A stretch of DNA of 64,000 bases, taken from Achromobacter animicus (GTDB lineage: Bacteria; Pseudomonadota; Gammaproteobacteria; Burkholderiales; Burkholderiaceae_B). The notes under the pieces were generated by a model, which had not been told where the DNA came from, ran no database searches, and worked only from the letters and a program-made list of their open reading frames with translations. Location of the stretch: positions 1 to 64,000 of the forward strand of contig NZ_CADIJM010000016.1 in NCBI RefSeq assembly GCF_902859585.1, read 5' to 3'. Below, in pieces: positions 1-9,493 of this stretch (its first letter is position 1; every line of letters begins with the position of its first letter). A program made the position numbers and the translations under genes.

Positions 1-2210
1 CGTTCGCCGTCCAGCCGGCTCGCGCCGGCCGAGGCCGTGCCGCGCGCCGAGGCCAGCCGCACGCCCTGATGGGCGCCGATCACGCCGTCGAACGACTGCG
101 CCATGATGTCGGCCTGCCCGGCCAGCGCCAGCGGCCCCGCCGAATCGCCCGCGGGCTCGCTGCCGGCGGCGGAGTAGGTGGTCAGCAGCACGCCGCTTCC
201 GCCGCGCACCGCGCCAAACGCGTCGGTACGCAGTTCCGCGCCCACGCCGCGCACGTTGCCGCGATAGTTGCCGCTTTGGTGGATCAGGTGGCCAAGATTC
301 AATTCGCTGGCCGATTGGGAAGACTTGATCTGCATGCGCAACTGGCCGTCGCTGTCATCGAACACGATCTGGTTGTAGCCGTCGCCGCCGAATTCCTTGC
401 TCTTGAAGCCGCTCAACGCGGCTGCGTTGCGGTGCTGATCGTCGCCGCCCGCCGCGCCGTGCCACGCCGGCGCGTTGCCGCTGGCCAGGTTGGCCTGCGC
501 GCTGGGTTTGCCGTCGATGGCCGCCGCGTACACCTCGGTGTTCATCGGCTCGCCCGCCTTGCCGCCGGGCGTGGACGGAATGCCGCCCTCGCCTCGTCCG
601 TTGTAGAGCGCGCCCACGACCAGAGGCTGATCGATGTCTTCGTCCAGGAATCTCACCAGCACTTCCTGCCCGATGCGCGGCACGAAGCTCATGCCCATGC
701 CCGCGCCTGCCTGGCGCTGCGCCACGCGCGCCCATCGGCTTTTCGCCAGGCCCTCGCCGTCGGATTGCCAATGAAAGCGCACACGCACGTCGCCGCGCGC
801 GTTGCGATGGATTTCGTCTTCACCGCTGGCCTCGGTCGCGCCGTCGGCGCTGGTGACAATGGCCGTATGGACGCCGACGGCGGACGGGGCCCCCGCCAGC
901 CTGGCGCCGCGTGCCGCAGCGGGCAAGGCGCGCCACGGGCGGTCGCAGCGCACCGCGCAGAACCGGTTGGCGTAGCCGACCTCGTGCGCGCGCGCCATCA
1001 CGGCCGCCTCGGGGCGTCCCACGCCGATATCGGCATCGCCGTGCGGTGCCTGGCCGTCGTCCTCGGCCTCGTCTTCAAAGCACAGGAAATCGTCCAGGGC
1101 GCCCAGCCTGTCCGCCAGGCTGGCGTCGTTCTGTCCGGGAAGATTGTTCACCCCCGCGTGCTCCACGCGGTCCAGCGCAAAGTTCGGCTCAAACCCGGCC
1201 TCGCCTGAAGGCCCCAGCGGCGACATCTCCTGCAGCGTGAACCGCGTGCCCGAGCGGAAGGTGCGCACCGTGCCGCGGCCGACAAAGGTCTCGGCGCTGG
1301 CCTGCGCGGCCTGCATCAGCAGGTTCGCCTGAAACTGAGCGTGCGCCTGGTTCAGCAACCCGCCGTGTCCCAGGGGCTCGAACCATTCCAGCGCCCGTTC
1401 GTCCCCGGCGTCATCGGCGGGACCGGCCAAGGCCTGCCCGGTGATGGCGTGCTTGCCGCTTTCATGCCAGGCCAGCACCGTCACTTTCTCCACGGTGCGG
1501 CGCATGCGGCGCGCGATGGCCTGCACGCCGTCGCGCGATTCGCTTGCATGGGCGCGCTGGAACCGCACGCCCGCACCCGCCGATTCCGCGTCTTCGGCCA
1601 GACTGCGGCTGTCGGCGAAGATCAGCACCGCGTGGCGCGACGGTGCGCTGTCATCTTCTACCGTGGTCCAACCCAAGCCGGCTTCCGCGAGCAGGCGCGA
1701 CAGAAAGGCGTAATCGGTTTCACGGTACTGCGTGGTGTAGGGCCGCGCCGGCAGGCCGGCCAGGTGGTCCTCCACATCGGAAGCCACCTTGTAGGTATAG
1801 CCTTCATAGCTGTCCAGCACATGGCGCACGATGTCCAGCACCGGCTGGTTCTCGTAGATGCGGCTGTCGCGCCGCTGCGTGGCAAGCCACAACCAGGGCG
1901 CGAGCGTCAGGCGATACCGGGCCATGCCGGCATTGCCGCCCAGCATCTCGGCGGCTCGCACCACGCCGCTGCGGCCGGCCTCGGTGCCGTCGGCGCGCGT
2001 GGTCCACAGCGTGGCGGGCCGCGACACCATGTCGTTCAGATCGAGCGCGGCATCTTCGGCCAACGCCACCACGCGCATCTCGCTCAGCGTGCACAGGCCT
2101 TCGCGCGCGATCCAGCCTTCGACCTGCAGGGACGACATCGCGCCCTCGCCATCAAGCCGGAAAAGACGGGACTCGGCGCTGAAACTGCCGTTGCTAGCGT
2201 TGACAGCCAT
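1..2210 (-). CDS. vgrG: T6SS tip protein VgrG, C-terminus cut by window edge
   Basis: VgrG forms the trimeric spike on the Hcp tube of the type VI secretion system and carries effectors. The frame stays open from the ATG at 2210 to the left edge, giving about 736 residues. The N-terminal gp27-like half contains a YRETDYAFLSRLLAEAGLGW stretch near residue 170. The gp5 OB-fold region near residues 440-540 has RVRFHWQSDGEG, RWARVAQ, VPRIGQEVLVRF and a closing GALYNGRGE, all typical of the family. A GAGG-like Shine-Dalgarno (TGAGG) lies about 10 bases upstream of the ATG. It is the second gene of a minus-strand pair, after the membrane protein ending at 2268, and an effector or adaptor gene would be expected beyond the edge. 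The family assignment is firm; whether it has a C-terminal effector extension cannot be seen. Confidence 0.93.
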   Translation of the reverse strand, partial: MAVNASNGSFSAESRLFRLDGEGAMSSLQVEGWIAREGLCTLSEMRVVALAEDAALDLNDMVSRPATLWTTRADGTEAGRSGVVRAAEMLGGNAGMARYRLTLAPWLWLATQRRDSRIYENQPVLDIVRHVLDSYEGYTYKVASDVEDHLAGLPARPYTTQYRETDYAFLSRLLAEAGLGWTTVEDDSAPSRHAVLIFADSRSLAEDAESAGAGVRFQRAHASESRDGVQAIARRMRRTVEKVTVLAWHESGKHAITGQALAGPADDAGDERALEWFEPLGHGGLLNQAHAQFQANLLMQAAQASAETFVGRGTVRTFRSGTRFTLQEMSPLGPSGEAGFEPNFALDRVEHAGVNNLPGQNDASLADRLGALDDFLCFEDEAEDDGQAPHGDADIGVGRPEAAVMARAHEVGYANRFCAVRCDRPWRALPAAARGARLAGAPSAVGVHTAIVTSADGATEASGEDEIHRNARGDVRVRFHWQSDGEGLAKSRWARVAQRQAGAGMGMSFVPRIGQEVLVRFLDEDIDQPLVVGALYNGRGEGGIPSTPGGKAGEPMNTEVYAAAIDGKPSAQANLASGNAPAWHGAAGGDDQHRNAAALSGFKSKEFGGDGYNQIVFDDSDGQLRMQIKSSQSASELNLGHLIHQSGNYRGNVRGVGAELRTDAFGAVRGGSGVLLTTYSAAGSEPAGDSAGPLALAGQADIMAQSFDGVIGAHQGVRLASARGTASAGASRLDGE

Positions 2211-2267
2211 GGAAGAAAAACCTCATGGGAACGTGGGCGGCGCCGGCATCGTCGAGCCGGCAAGAAT

Positions 2268-3248
2268 TCAAGGTTCGATATTGGCCTGCGGGGTCGGGCA
2301 TTCCGGTGCGGTGCCCCATTGACCCGCGCATACGCGCAGGCGGCATTGTTCACCTGCGATGAAGCTCAAACGGCGGCATTCCTTCAACCGCTCCGACAAC
2401 GGCGAACCCGGCATCTCGCGGATGAACACGCCGTCGGACTTGTAGACACGCGTGCCGGGCGGTGATGCAGGCGGCAACCCGTAGTCCATCAGCGCCGACA
2501 ACAGCGCGGCATCCTTGTCGGCGGTCTTGGCGCTTTTGCGCGGAGCGGCGGGCGCGGACTTCACCGCGCGAGGCGCACCGGCGCCCGACGCAGCGGCGCC
2601 CGGCGCAGCGGCGCCCGATGCACCGTCGCGTTGCGCTAGCCGCTCCGCGGCCTGCCGCGTGGGACCCGGCGCCGCCGCGGTTGCGAGCGAAGACGTGGCG
2701 GCGGGCGCAGATGATGGCGTCATCGCCAGCATGGACAAGGGATTGGCCGGCTCGCCAAGCGGTTCGGGCTCGCCGCGGCCCAGGTCTGCGTCGCGCGCAG
2801 GCGGCGACTCATCAATGATCGTGGCGACGTCGGGTGTTTTTTCCAAAGTGCCGAGCGGGTTGCTGCCCGAATCCGGCGACGGCGACAGTGCGGCTTGCTG
2901 GGGGGTTGCAAGCGCAGGCACCGGCGCGTTTGCAGACGCGTTCGCAAGCGCAGGCGACGCGGCAGGCGCCTGCACCGGTGCCCGCGCCATCATCGACGCA
3001 GCGTCGTCTTCATGTATTACCCAGACGATGCCGCCCGCCAACAACAACAGCACCAGTAACAGCGCGGTCCAGCGCCGCGCGCGCGAACGTCGCGGCGTTG
3101 CCATGTGTTTGACCTCGGCGTCCGGCGCGCGTCCTTCCAATGCGGCCAGGATGCGCGGCGAGTCGGCCTCGCCACGCGCGGCAGTCGAGGTCATCAGCAG
3201 ACTCGGCGCGGTCATCGTAGGGCGAGCTTGTTCTTTCTCTTCTGCCAT
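2268..3248 (-). CDS. Membrane-anchored Ala/Pro-rich protein of the T6SS cluster
   Basis: I do not recognise this protein by family. From the ATG at 3248 it has a cytoplasmic N-terminus of about 55 residues, one transmembrane helix (WTALLLVLLLLAGGIVWVIH), a long low-complexity Ala/Pro/Ser linker and a compact C-terminal part. That last part contains RVYKSDGVFIREMPGSPLSE and four cysteines (ECRR, EQCRLRVCAG, PECP). This is the shape of an inner-membrane protein with a periplasmic end domain tethered by a flexible linker. An upstream in-frame extension to 3410 is possible, but 3248 is a better start because the extension is low quality and would overlap the divergent promoter region. It sits 57 bp upstream of vgrG on the same strand, and a T6SS-associated structural or accessory role is inferred from position only. 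Confidence 0.6.
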   Translation of the reverse strand: MAEEKEQARPTMTAPSLLMTSTAARGEADSPRILAALEGRAPDAEVKHMATPRRSRARRWTALLLVLLLLAGGIVWVIHEDDAASMMARAPVQAPAASPALANASANAPVPALATPQQAALSPSPDSGSNPLGTLEKTPDVATIIDESPPARDADLGRGEPEPLGEPANPLSMLAMTPSSAPAATSSLATAAAPGPTRQAAERLAQRDGASGAAAPGAAASGAGAPRAVKSAPAAPRKSAKTADKDAALLSALMDYGLPPASPPGTRVYKSDGVFIREMPGSPLSERLKECRRLSFIAGEQCRLRVCAGQWGTAPECPTPQANIEP

Positions 3249-3440
3249 GCGGGTTCCCGTGTCAGCAGGAGGCGTGTGCAGCCCCCCTGTAACCAAGCCC
3301 GCCGAGAATACCTGATCGACCCCTTTCAGACACCGATTCTTGTTACGATTTCTAAGCCTCCGACGCGGTTTGCAACGCCGGATCGCTTGCCTCATGCGCG
3401 GATAAAACAAAAGATTACGCCTTCACATGAGGGACCTGCC

Positions 3441-4295
3441 TTGTTGCTGCTTCTGCCCCTGTATTTCTTGCTGGCGGTGGGCGTCTCCGCTCTCCTGTTT
3501 TTTCCCGCACTGCGCCAAGGCGCCGTGCGGGGGATGCGCGCCTGCGTAGCGGGCGTGGCACGGGGCGCGACGCGTTGCGCGAACCAGGCTGGCGGCGCCG
3601 TGGGCGGCACGGCCGGCGCGATAAGAAAAGGGTTCGGCGCCTCGTTCGAGTGGGTTGGAAGGTATCGGTGGCAGGTCGCAATCGGGCTGACAGTTGTATT
3701 GCTTCCGTCACTGTTTGCTTTCTTGATGCGACACAATCACACATTCGTTTACAGCGCCTCAACCAGCGGTCCAGACCGCCGAATCCAGGCATTGCTGGAG
3801 GGCGAAAGACTGGTTCCGCCCGCCGCCCTGCCCCCTGAAGCATTCACCACCCGCGAAGTCGAACAAGTGCGTCCGAAGCTGGGCGGCGCAAGCCGTAACT
3901 GGGATCTTCTGGATGCCGATTTCCGCCAGCGGCTGTTGCTGGCGTATCGCATCATGCGCGAACAGCACGGCTATGAAATGACCCTGATCGAGGGCTACCG
4001 CAGTCCCGAGCGGCAGGATGAACTGGCAGGCATGGGGTCGCACGTGACGAACGCCGGCGCCTTCCAGAGCTATCACCAGTTCGGTCTGGCCGCGGACAGC
4101 GCGTTCTATCGCGACGGCAAGATCGTGATTTCGGAAAAAGACCCCTGGGCCATGCGCGGCTATGAGCTGTTCGGCGAGACCGCCGAGCTCGTCGGCCTGA
4201 CCTGGGGCGGACGTTGGAAGATGATGGACTTCGGCCACGTGGAGCTGCGCCGCCCCGGCGTCATGGAACGCGCACGGGAGGCCGCGAAACAATGA
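3441..4295 (+). CDS. M15-type D,D/L,D-peptidase, TagX-like, T6SS-associated
   Basis: This is probably a membrane-bound peptidoglycan peptidase that opens the wall for T6SS assembly, as TagX does in Acinetobacter. The C-terminal domain carries the M15/VanY zinc-site pattern: SYHQFGLAAD (His and Asp ligands) and, further on, DFGHVEL (third His ligand), with EGYRSPERQ before them. Two hydrophobic helices precede it, at the N-terminus (LLLLLPLYFLLAVGVSALLF) and near residues 75-95. No ATG sits at the natural protein start. I chose TTG at 3441 because GAGGGA lies six bases upstream and the hydrophobic helix begins there, giving 284 residues; longer in-frame starts exist but run through the divergent promoter. 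The stop overlaps the next gene as ATGA. The peptidase fold is well supported; the TagX equivalence is inferred from fold and location. Confidence 0.75.
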   Translation: MLLLLPLYFLLAVGVSALLFFPALRQGAVRGMRACVAGVARGATRCANQAGGAVGGTAGAIRKGFGASFEWVGRYRWQVAIGLTVVLLPSLFAFLMRHNHTFVYSASTSGPDRRIQALLEGERLVPPAALPPEAFTTREVEQVRPKLGGASRNWDLLDADFRQRLLLAYRIMREQHGYEMTLIEGYRSPERQDELAGMGSHVTNAGAFQSYHQFGLAADSAFYRDGKIVISEKDPWAMRGYELFGETAELVGLTWGGRWKMMDFGHVELRRPGVMERAREAAKQ

Positions 4296-5665
4296 TTCGC
4301 GTGCTGAAGAAAGGCGGGCTCGTCCTGGCCCTGTTCGCCGTGGTGTGGCTGGCCGTCATCATCTGGTGGCAGGAGTCGCGCACGCTGCCCACCGGCGTCG
4401 ACATCGGGCTGTACCTGTTTGCGTTGCCGCTGGCCATCCTGGCCGCGATCTGGATCGGGGCGCGCATGGTGCGTGCTGCCCGCGCGCCCAAGGCGGCGCC
4501 CGCACAGGCGCAGACGGAAGCGCAATCCGACGCGCCGGCCCGGCCCACTGCGCTACGGCTGATCGCGGCCGCCGCGCGCGCCGCGCCGGGCGAGAATGTC
4601 GCGGCGATCGCCGAAGCGCTGGCCGAGCAGAAGCGGCCCGAACTCGATGCGGAACTGAAGACGCCGCAGGGCTATCCGATTTTCGCCGCGCGCGTGGCCG
4701 GCATGGACGACATGGCGCTGTATGCCGCCGCGCGGGACCGGGGCGCGCCCGCTGACGCCTTGGCCGCCGCCACGTTGCGTGTGACGGCCATGCTGGCCGA
4801 TGTCGCACAGGTGCTGACGCATGAGGCGCACGCGCGCGCAACCGAGTTGGACGTGCCCGCGCGCGAAGCGGACTGGCCCCGCCTGCACCTCGACGTGGTC
4901 GTGCCGGCGGCGTGGTCCGAAGCGGCGCGCCACCGCGCGCTCGCGGCAGTGCGGTCGGCTGCGGGGGCCTGGCCCGATGCGCGCATCCACATTACCGAAC
5001 ATCCCGCACGCGACGGCATGGCCACCGACCACCTGCTGCGCCAGATTGCCGCCGAGCCCACCGCCGAGTCAGCTAATGCCCGCGCCGAACCGCAATGGCG
5101 CATCGTGCTGGCCGGCGATGGTTATATCGACGCCGAGCAGGTCGCCCATTGGGACGGCCTGGCCACGTTGCTGACGCACGCCAATCCGCAGGGCCGTGTC
5201 CCGGGCGAAGCCGCCGCCGGCCTGCTGCTGGCGCCGCCCGATGCGCAGGCCGAATTCCACGTCACGCTGTCGCCGATGCTGCAACGGCAGAAATCAGCCG
5301 ACGCGCGCGGCGCCCTGGCCGAAGCGTCGCTGGCGGACCTGGCGCGCGACCTGCTGCAAGCCGCCGCCGTGGAGCCCGGCGCCGTCGGCCGCATCGTCAG
5401 CGATGGCGATCACCGCGGCGCCCGTCCGCTTGAGCCGCTGAACGTGGCATCGCAGGTTTTCGACCATCTGGATGCCGCAAAGGACTGCCAGGCCGTCGGC
5501 ATGACTTGCGGCCACACGGGCGCGGCGGCGTCGCTGCTGACGCTGGCCGTGGCCTGCGAAACGTGCCTGCAGTTCGACCAGCCCGTGCTGACCCTTACCC
5601 TGCAAGACCCCGCATTGCGCGCCGCCGCGCTGGTCTCACGACCGGCCGCCAGCGCCACCGCCTGA
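4292..5665 (+). CDS. T6SS-cluster membrane protein with ketosynthase-like C-terminal half
   Basis: The 457-residue protein begins with two transmembrane helices (about residues 8-26 and 35-57), then an Ala-rich cytoplasmic region. The C-terminal half resembles a degenerate thiolase-fold beta-ketoacyl synthase. VPGEAAAGLLLAP near residue 304 looks like the PGEGAAALLLE strand. GRIVSDGDHRGARP near 365 and CGHTGAAASLLTLAVACE near 406-423 resemble the catalytic-His loop (GHTxGAAG). The usual active-site Cys context and catalytic completeness are not evident, so enzyme activity is doubtful. It is translationally coupled to the upstream peptidase by ATGA overlap and lies 21 bp before tssM, so it probably acts with the membrane complex. 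Function is unknown; the fold reading is my inference from motif resemblance. Confidence 0.65.
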   Translation: MIRVLKKGGLVLALFAVVWLAVIIWWQESRTLPTGVDIGLYLFALPLAILAAIWIGARMVRAARAPKAAPAQAQTEAQSDAPARPTALRLIAAAARAAPGENVAAIAEALAEQKRPELDAELKTPQGYPIFAARVAGMDDMALYAAARDRGAPADALAAATLRVTAMLADVAQVLTHEAHARATELDVPAREADWPRLHLDVVVPAAWSEAARHRALAAVRSAAGAWPDARIHITEHPARDGMATDHLLRQIAAEPTAESANARAEPQWRIVLAGDGYIDAEQVAHWDGLATLLTHANPQGRVPGEAAAGLLLAPPDAQAEFHVTLSPMLQRQKSADARGALAEASLADLARDLLQAAAVEPGAVGRIVSDGDHRGARPLEPLNVASQVFDHLDAAKDCQAVGMTCGHTGAAASLLTLAVACETCLQFDQPVLTLTLQDPALRAAALVSRPAASATA

Positions 5666-5686
5666 CCCAAAACAAAAGCGAAAACC

Positions 5687-8600
5687 ATGCGTAGCCCATC
5701 AGGATTGCTTTCTCGATTTTCCAGCGCCATGAGCGACGTGCGCTATTGGAGTGGACGCGTATTCGCCAACCCACGCACCTTCATGCTCATCGGCCTGATC
5801 GCGCTGATCGTCTTCCTGTTCCTGTTCGCCGACACGATGCAGATCGCCATGACCTGGGCCGGCGCGGCGCTGGGCGTGCTGCTGCTTCTGTGGCTTTGCG
5901 TCTATCTCTGGCGCCGGCGCCGCACGCGGCGGGCCAACCAGCAGCTGGGCGACATGCTGGAACAGCAGGTGCAGACGGGCGCGGCCGCCAGCCCTGCCGC
6001 CAACCGCAGCGAAATCGAGGCGCTGCGCACCCGCCTGACGCAGGCGGTCCGCACCATCAAGACCTCCAAGATCGGCCAGACCTCCGGCAACGAGGCGCTG
6101 TACGAGCTGCCCTGGTACATCGTCATCGGCAACCCCGCGGCGGGCAAGAGCAGCGCCGTCATCAATTCGGGACTGCAGTTTCCGTTTGCCGACAAGAACG
6201 GCGCCGCCGTGCGCGGCGTGGGCGGCACCCGCAACTGCGACTGGTTCTTCACCACCGAAGGCATCCTGCTGGACACCGCCGGCCGCTACTCGGTGCACGA
6301 AGAGGACCGCAACGAGTGGATGAGCTTTCTGGACCTGCTCAAGCGCCATCGCCCCAAGGCGCCGATCAACGGCATCATCGTGGCGGCCAGCATCAGCGAG
6401 CTGACGGACGCGGGCCCCGAATTTGCCATCAACCTAGCTAAGAACCTGCGCCAGCGCGTGCAGGAACTGACCGACCGGCTGGAAGTGTTTGCGCCGGTCT
6501 ATGTGATCTTCACGAAGGCTGACCTGATCGCGGGCTTTTCCGAATTCTTCGCCGATGCCGACGCGCGCGAGCGCGACCGCGTCTGGGGCGCGACGCTGCC
6601 CTACGGCGCGGACGAAAGCCGCGATGTGCTGACGCTGTTCGACGAGCGCTTCGATGAGCTTTATGAAGGCCTGAAGGAAATGGGCACGGCCCAGATCTCG
6701 CTGCGCCGCAATGCGGCCCTGCCGCCGGGGCTATTGACCTTCCCGCTGGAATTCGCGGGCATCAAGCCGGCGCTGCGCACCTTCCTGTCCACGCTGTTCG
6801 AGACGAACCCGTTCCAGTACAAGCCTGTATTCCGGGGCTTCTACTTCACCAGCGCATTGCAGGAAGGCGCGTCGCGCAGCACCTCCACCGACAAGCTCGC
6901 GGCGCGCTTCGGCTTGCGGCCGGCCTCGCGCGAAGCGGCGCGCAGCGTGACGTCGCACAACGGATTCTTCCTGCGCGACCTGTTCTCCAACGTCATCTTT
7001 GCCGACAAGAAGCTGGTGCGCCAGCACGCCAGCCCCAACAAGGTCCGCATGCGCTACCTGACCTTCTTCGGCCTGGTGCTGGCGCTGGGATTGGTGCTGG
7101 GCGGCTGGAGCTGGTCGTATCTGGGCAACCGGCAACTGGCGAGCAATGTGCAGGCGGATCTGGACAAGGTGGTGCGCCTGCAAAGCGAACGCACCGATCT
7201 GCAGAGCCGCCTGGAAGCCATGGAGATCCTGCAGGATCGCATCGAGCAGTTGGACCGCTATTCAACGAGCCGGCCGCTGTCGCTGGGGCTGGGTCTGTAC
7301 CAGGGCGACGTGCTCAAGCAGCGCCTGCTGGCCGAATACTACAACGGTCTGCGCCAGTTCATGCTGGTGCCGGTCAAGGCCAGCCTGGAAGACTATCTGG
7401 GCCGCGTGGACGTGTCGCAGGCGGCCGCGGGCGGCGCGCCGCGTACGGCGCCGCCGCAGGCTCAGCCGGTGAGCGCCAATGCCGGCAACACGCTGTTCCA
7501 GGACGCCTCGCCCACCAACGTCGACGACGCCTACAACGCGCTCAAGACGTACCTGATGATGGCAAACCGCGAACACGTGGATCCCACGCATCTATCCGAC
7601 CAGATCACCCGATTCTGGCGCGGATGGCTGGAAACCAACCGGGGCGCGATGCCGCGCGACCAGCTGATCCGCAGCGCCGAGCGCCTGATCTCGTTCTACG
7701 TGGCGCGTGCCGCCGATGCAGACTGGCCGCAGATTGAAACCAATCTGGCCATGGTGGAACGCACGCGCGGCAACCTGCGCAGCGTGATGCAGGGCATGCC
7801 GGCGCGCGAGCGCGCCTATGCCACGCTGAAGGCGCGCGCCGCCACGCGCTTCCCCGCGATGACCGTCGCCCGCATCATGGGCGAGGCCGATGCCGCGGTC
7901 GTGGCGGGCAGCTACGCCGTGCCGGGCACGTTCACGCGCGAGGCCTGGGAGCAATACATCGAGCCGGCCATCGGCGAAGCCGCGCGCCGCGAGGTGCAGA
8001 CCAGCGACTGGGTGCTGGGCGTGAACGCGCGCGACGATCTCACGCTGGAAGGCAGCCCCGAACAGATCCAGAAGAGCCTGGCCACGATGTACAAGACCGA
8101 ATACGCGCAGGAATGGCAGAAGATGCTGCGCGGGGTCACCATCAAGCCCTTCACCAGTTTCGATCAGGCGGTGCAAGGCATGAACCGCCTGGGCGATCCG
8201 CAGAACTCGCCGCTGGTCAAGCTCATCAACACCACGTACGAACAGACCTCGTGGGACAACCCGTCGCTGATCAACGCCGGCATCACGCAGGCGCAGACGG
8301 GCGTCGTCGCCTGGTTCAAGCGCGTGATTCTGCGCCAGGGCCAGCCGAAGCCGGCCGAGGCGGCGCCCGGCGGCGAGCAGATCCCGATGGGCCCGGTGGG
8401 ACGCGAATTCTCCGACGTGGCGCGCCTGGTGGTCCAACGCGACAACCAGTCGCTGCTGGGCAATTACATGAACGCCCTGTCCAAGATCCGGACGCGCTTC
8501 AACCTGATCAACAACCAGGGCGATCCCGGCCCGGGCGCCCTGCTGCTGATGCGCCAGACGCTGGAAGGCAAGGACTCCGAACTGGCGGACGCGCTCAAGC

Positions 8601-9493
8601 TGGTGGACGAGCAGATGCTTGCCGGCCTGACGCCGGCACAGCGCGAGACGCTGCGCCCGCTGCTGGTGCGGCCGCTGATCCAGGGCTACGCCGTCGCCAT
8701 GCAGCCCGCGCAGACCGAGCTGAACAAGGTCTGGAACGCGCAGGTCTATCAGGGCTTCACGCAGAACCTGGCCGACAAGTATCCGTTCTCGACCAAGGCC
8801 GGCATCGAGGCCAGCAGCGAAGAGATCGCGCAGGTCTTCGGTCCGCAGGGCAGCATCGCCAAGTACGTCAATGAGACCTTGGGCCCGCTCACCGTGCGCC
8901 GCGGCGACATCCTCACGGCCCGCACGTGGGGCGACATGGGCATCGACCTGCAGCCGTCGTTCACCGCGAACTTCGCGCAATGGGTGGCGCCGCTGTCGGG
9001 CGGCGCAGCCGGATCAGGCGCGGCCAGCCAGCCGCAGACGCTGTTCCAGATCCAGCCCAGACCCGCGGGCGGCGTCACCGAGTACACGATCGAGATCGAC
9101 GGCCAGCAACTGCGTTACCGCAACACGCCGCCGCAATGGGTCAACTTCGTGTGGCCCAACGCGCAGGGCGCACCCGGCGCGCGCATCACCGCCACCGCCT
9201 TTGACGGCACGGTGGTCGAGATCGTGAACGAGCCCGGCCGCTTCGGCCTGGAACGCCTGATCTCGGGCGCCCAGCGCAAGCCCAACCAGGACGGCAGCTT
9301 CGAGATGAGCTGGACCAAGTCCAACATCACCGTCCCGGTCCGCCTGCGCATCATCAGCAATACCCAGGCGGCCAGCGCAGGCGGCGCCGAGCCCGGCAGC
9401 CAGGGCCTGCGCAACCTGCGTCTGCCCGCCACGGTCGCGGGCTCCTCCCCTCAACCTTCCGTCGCCTCGACGGCTGCCGGAGTGCAGCAATGA
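5687..9493 (+). CDS. tssM: T6SS membrane-complex protein TssM (IcmF family)
   Basis: TssM joins TssL and TssJ to form the trans-envelope channel of the T6SS. At 1268 residues it is of normal length. Two N-terminal transmembrane helices (about 28-47 and 52-71) are followed by a cytoplasmic NTPase-like domain with Walker A GNPAAGKSS near residue 147 and Walker B-like GILLDTAGRY near 192. A third helix (FFGLVLALGLVLGGWSW, near 460) precedes the large periplasmic part that ends in a beta-rich domain. The Walker A lysine is intact, so this copy may bind nucleotide; some TssM homologues lack it. The stop overlaps the start of tagF. An alternative ATG at 5720 would remove eleven residues only. Confidence 0.96.
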   Translation: MRSPSGLLSRFSSAMSDVRYWSGRVFANPRTFMLIGLIALIVFLFLFADTMQIAMTWAGAALGVLLLLWLCVYLWRRRRTRRANQQLGDMLEQQVQTGAAASPAANRSEIEALRTRLTQAVRTIKTSKIGQTSGNEALYELPWYIVIGNPAAGKSSAVINSGLQFPFADKNGAAVRGVGGTRNCDWFFTTEGILLDTAGRYSVHEEDRNEWMSFLDLLKRHRPKAPINGIIVAASISELTDAGPEFAINLAKNLRQRVQELTDRLEVFAPVYVIFTKADLIAGFSEFFADADARERDRVWGATLPYGADESRDVLTLFDERFDELYEGLKEMGTAQISLRRNAALPPGLLTFPLEFAGIKPALRTFLSTLFETNPFQYKPVFRGFYFTSALQEGASRSTSTDKLAARFGLRPASREAARSVTSHNGFFLRDLFSNVIFADKKLVRQHASPNKVRMRYLTFFGLVLALGLVLGGWSWSYLGNRQLASNVQADLDKVVRLQSERTDLQSRLEAMEILQDRIEQLDRYSTSRPLSLGLGLYQGDVLKQRLLAEYYNGLRQFMLVPVKASLEDYLGRVDVSQAAAGGAPRTAPPQAQPVSANAGNTLFQDASPTNVDDAYNALKTYLMMANREHVDPTHLSDQITRFWRGWLETNRGAMPRDQLIRSAERLISFYVARAADADWPQIETNLAMVERTRGNLRSVMQGMPARERAYATLKARAATRFPAMTVARIMGEADAAVVAGSYAVPGTFTREAWEQYIEPAIGEAARREVQTSDWVLGVNARDDLTLEGSPEQIQKSLATMYKTEYAQEWQKMLRGVTIKPFTSFDQAVQGMNRLGDPQNSPLVKLINTTYEQTSWDNPSLINAGITQAQTGVVAWFKRVILRQGQPKPAEAAPGGEQIPMGPVGREFSDVARLVVQRDNQSLLGNYMNALSKIRTRFNLINNQGDPGPGALLLMRQTLEGKDSELADALKLVDEQMLAGLTPAQRETLRPLLVRPLIQGYAVAMQPAQTELNKVWNAQVYQGFTQNLADKYPFSTKAGIEASSEEIAQVFGPQGSIAKYVNETLGPLTVRRGDILTARTWGDMGIDLQPSFTANFAQWVAPLSGGAAGSGAASQPQTLFQIQPRPAGGVTEYTIEIDGQQLRYRNTPPQWVNFVWPNAQGAPGARITATAFDGTVVEIVNEPGRFGLERLISGAQRKPNQDGSFEMSWTKSNITVPVRLRIISNTQAASAGGAEPGSQGLRNLRLPATVAGSSPQPSVASTAAGVQQ

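Noticed and set aside
3105-3440. N-terminal extension of the M15 peptidase from ATG at 3105
   Set aside because: It would overlap the divergent membrane-protein gene and lacks the hydrophobic start; TTG at 3441 with GAGGGA is better.
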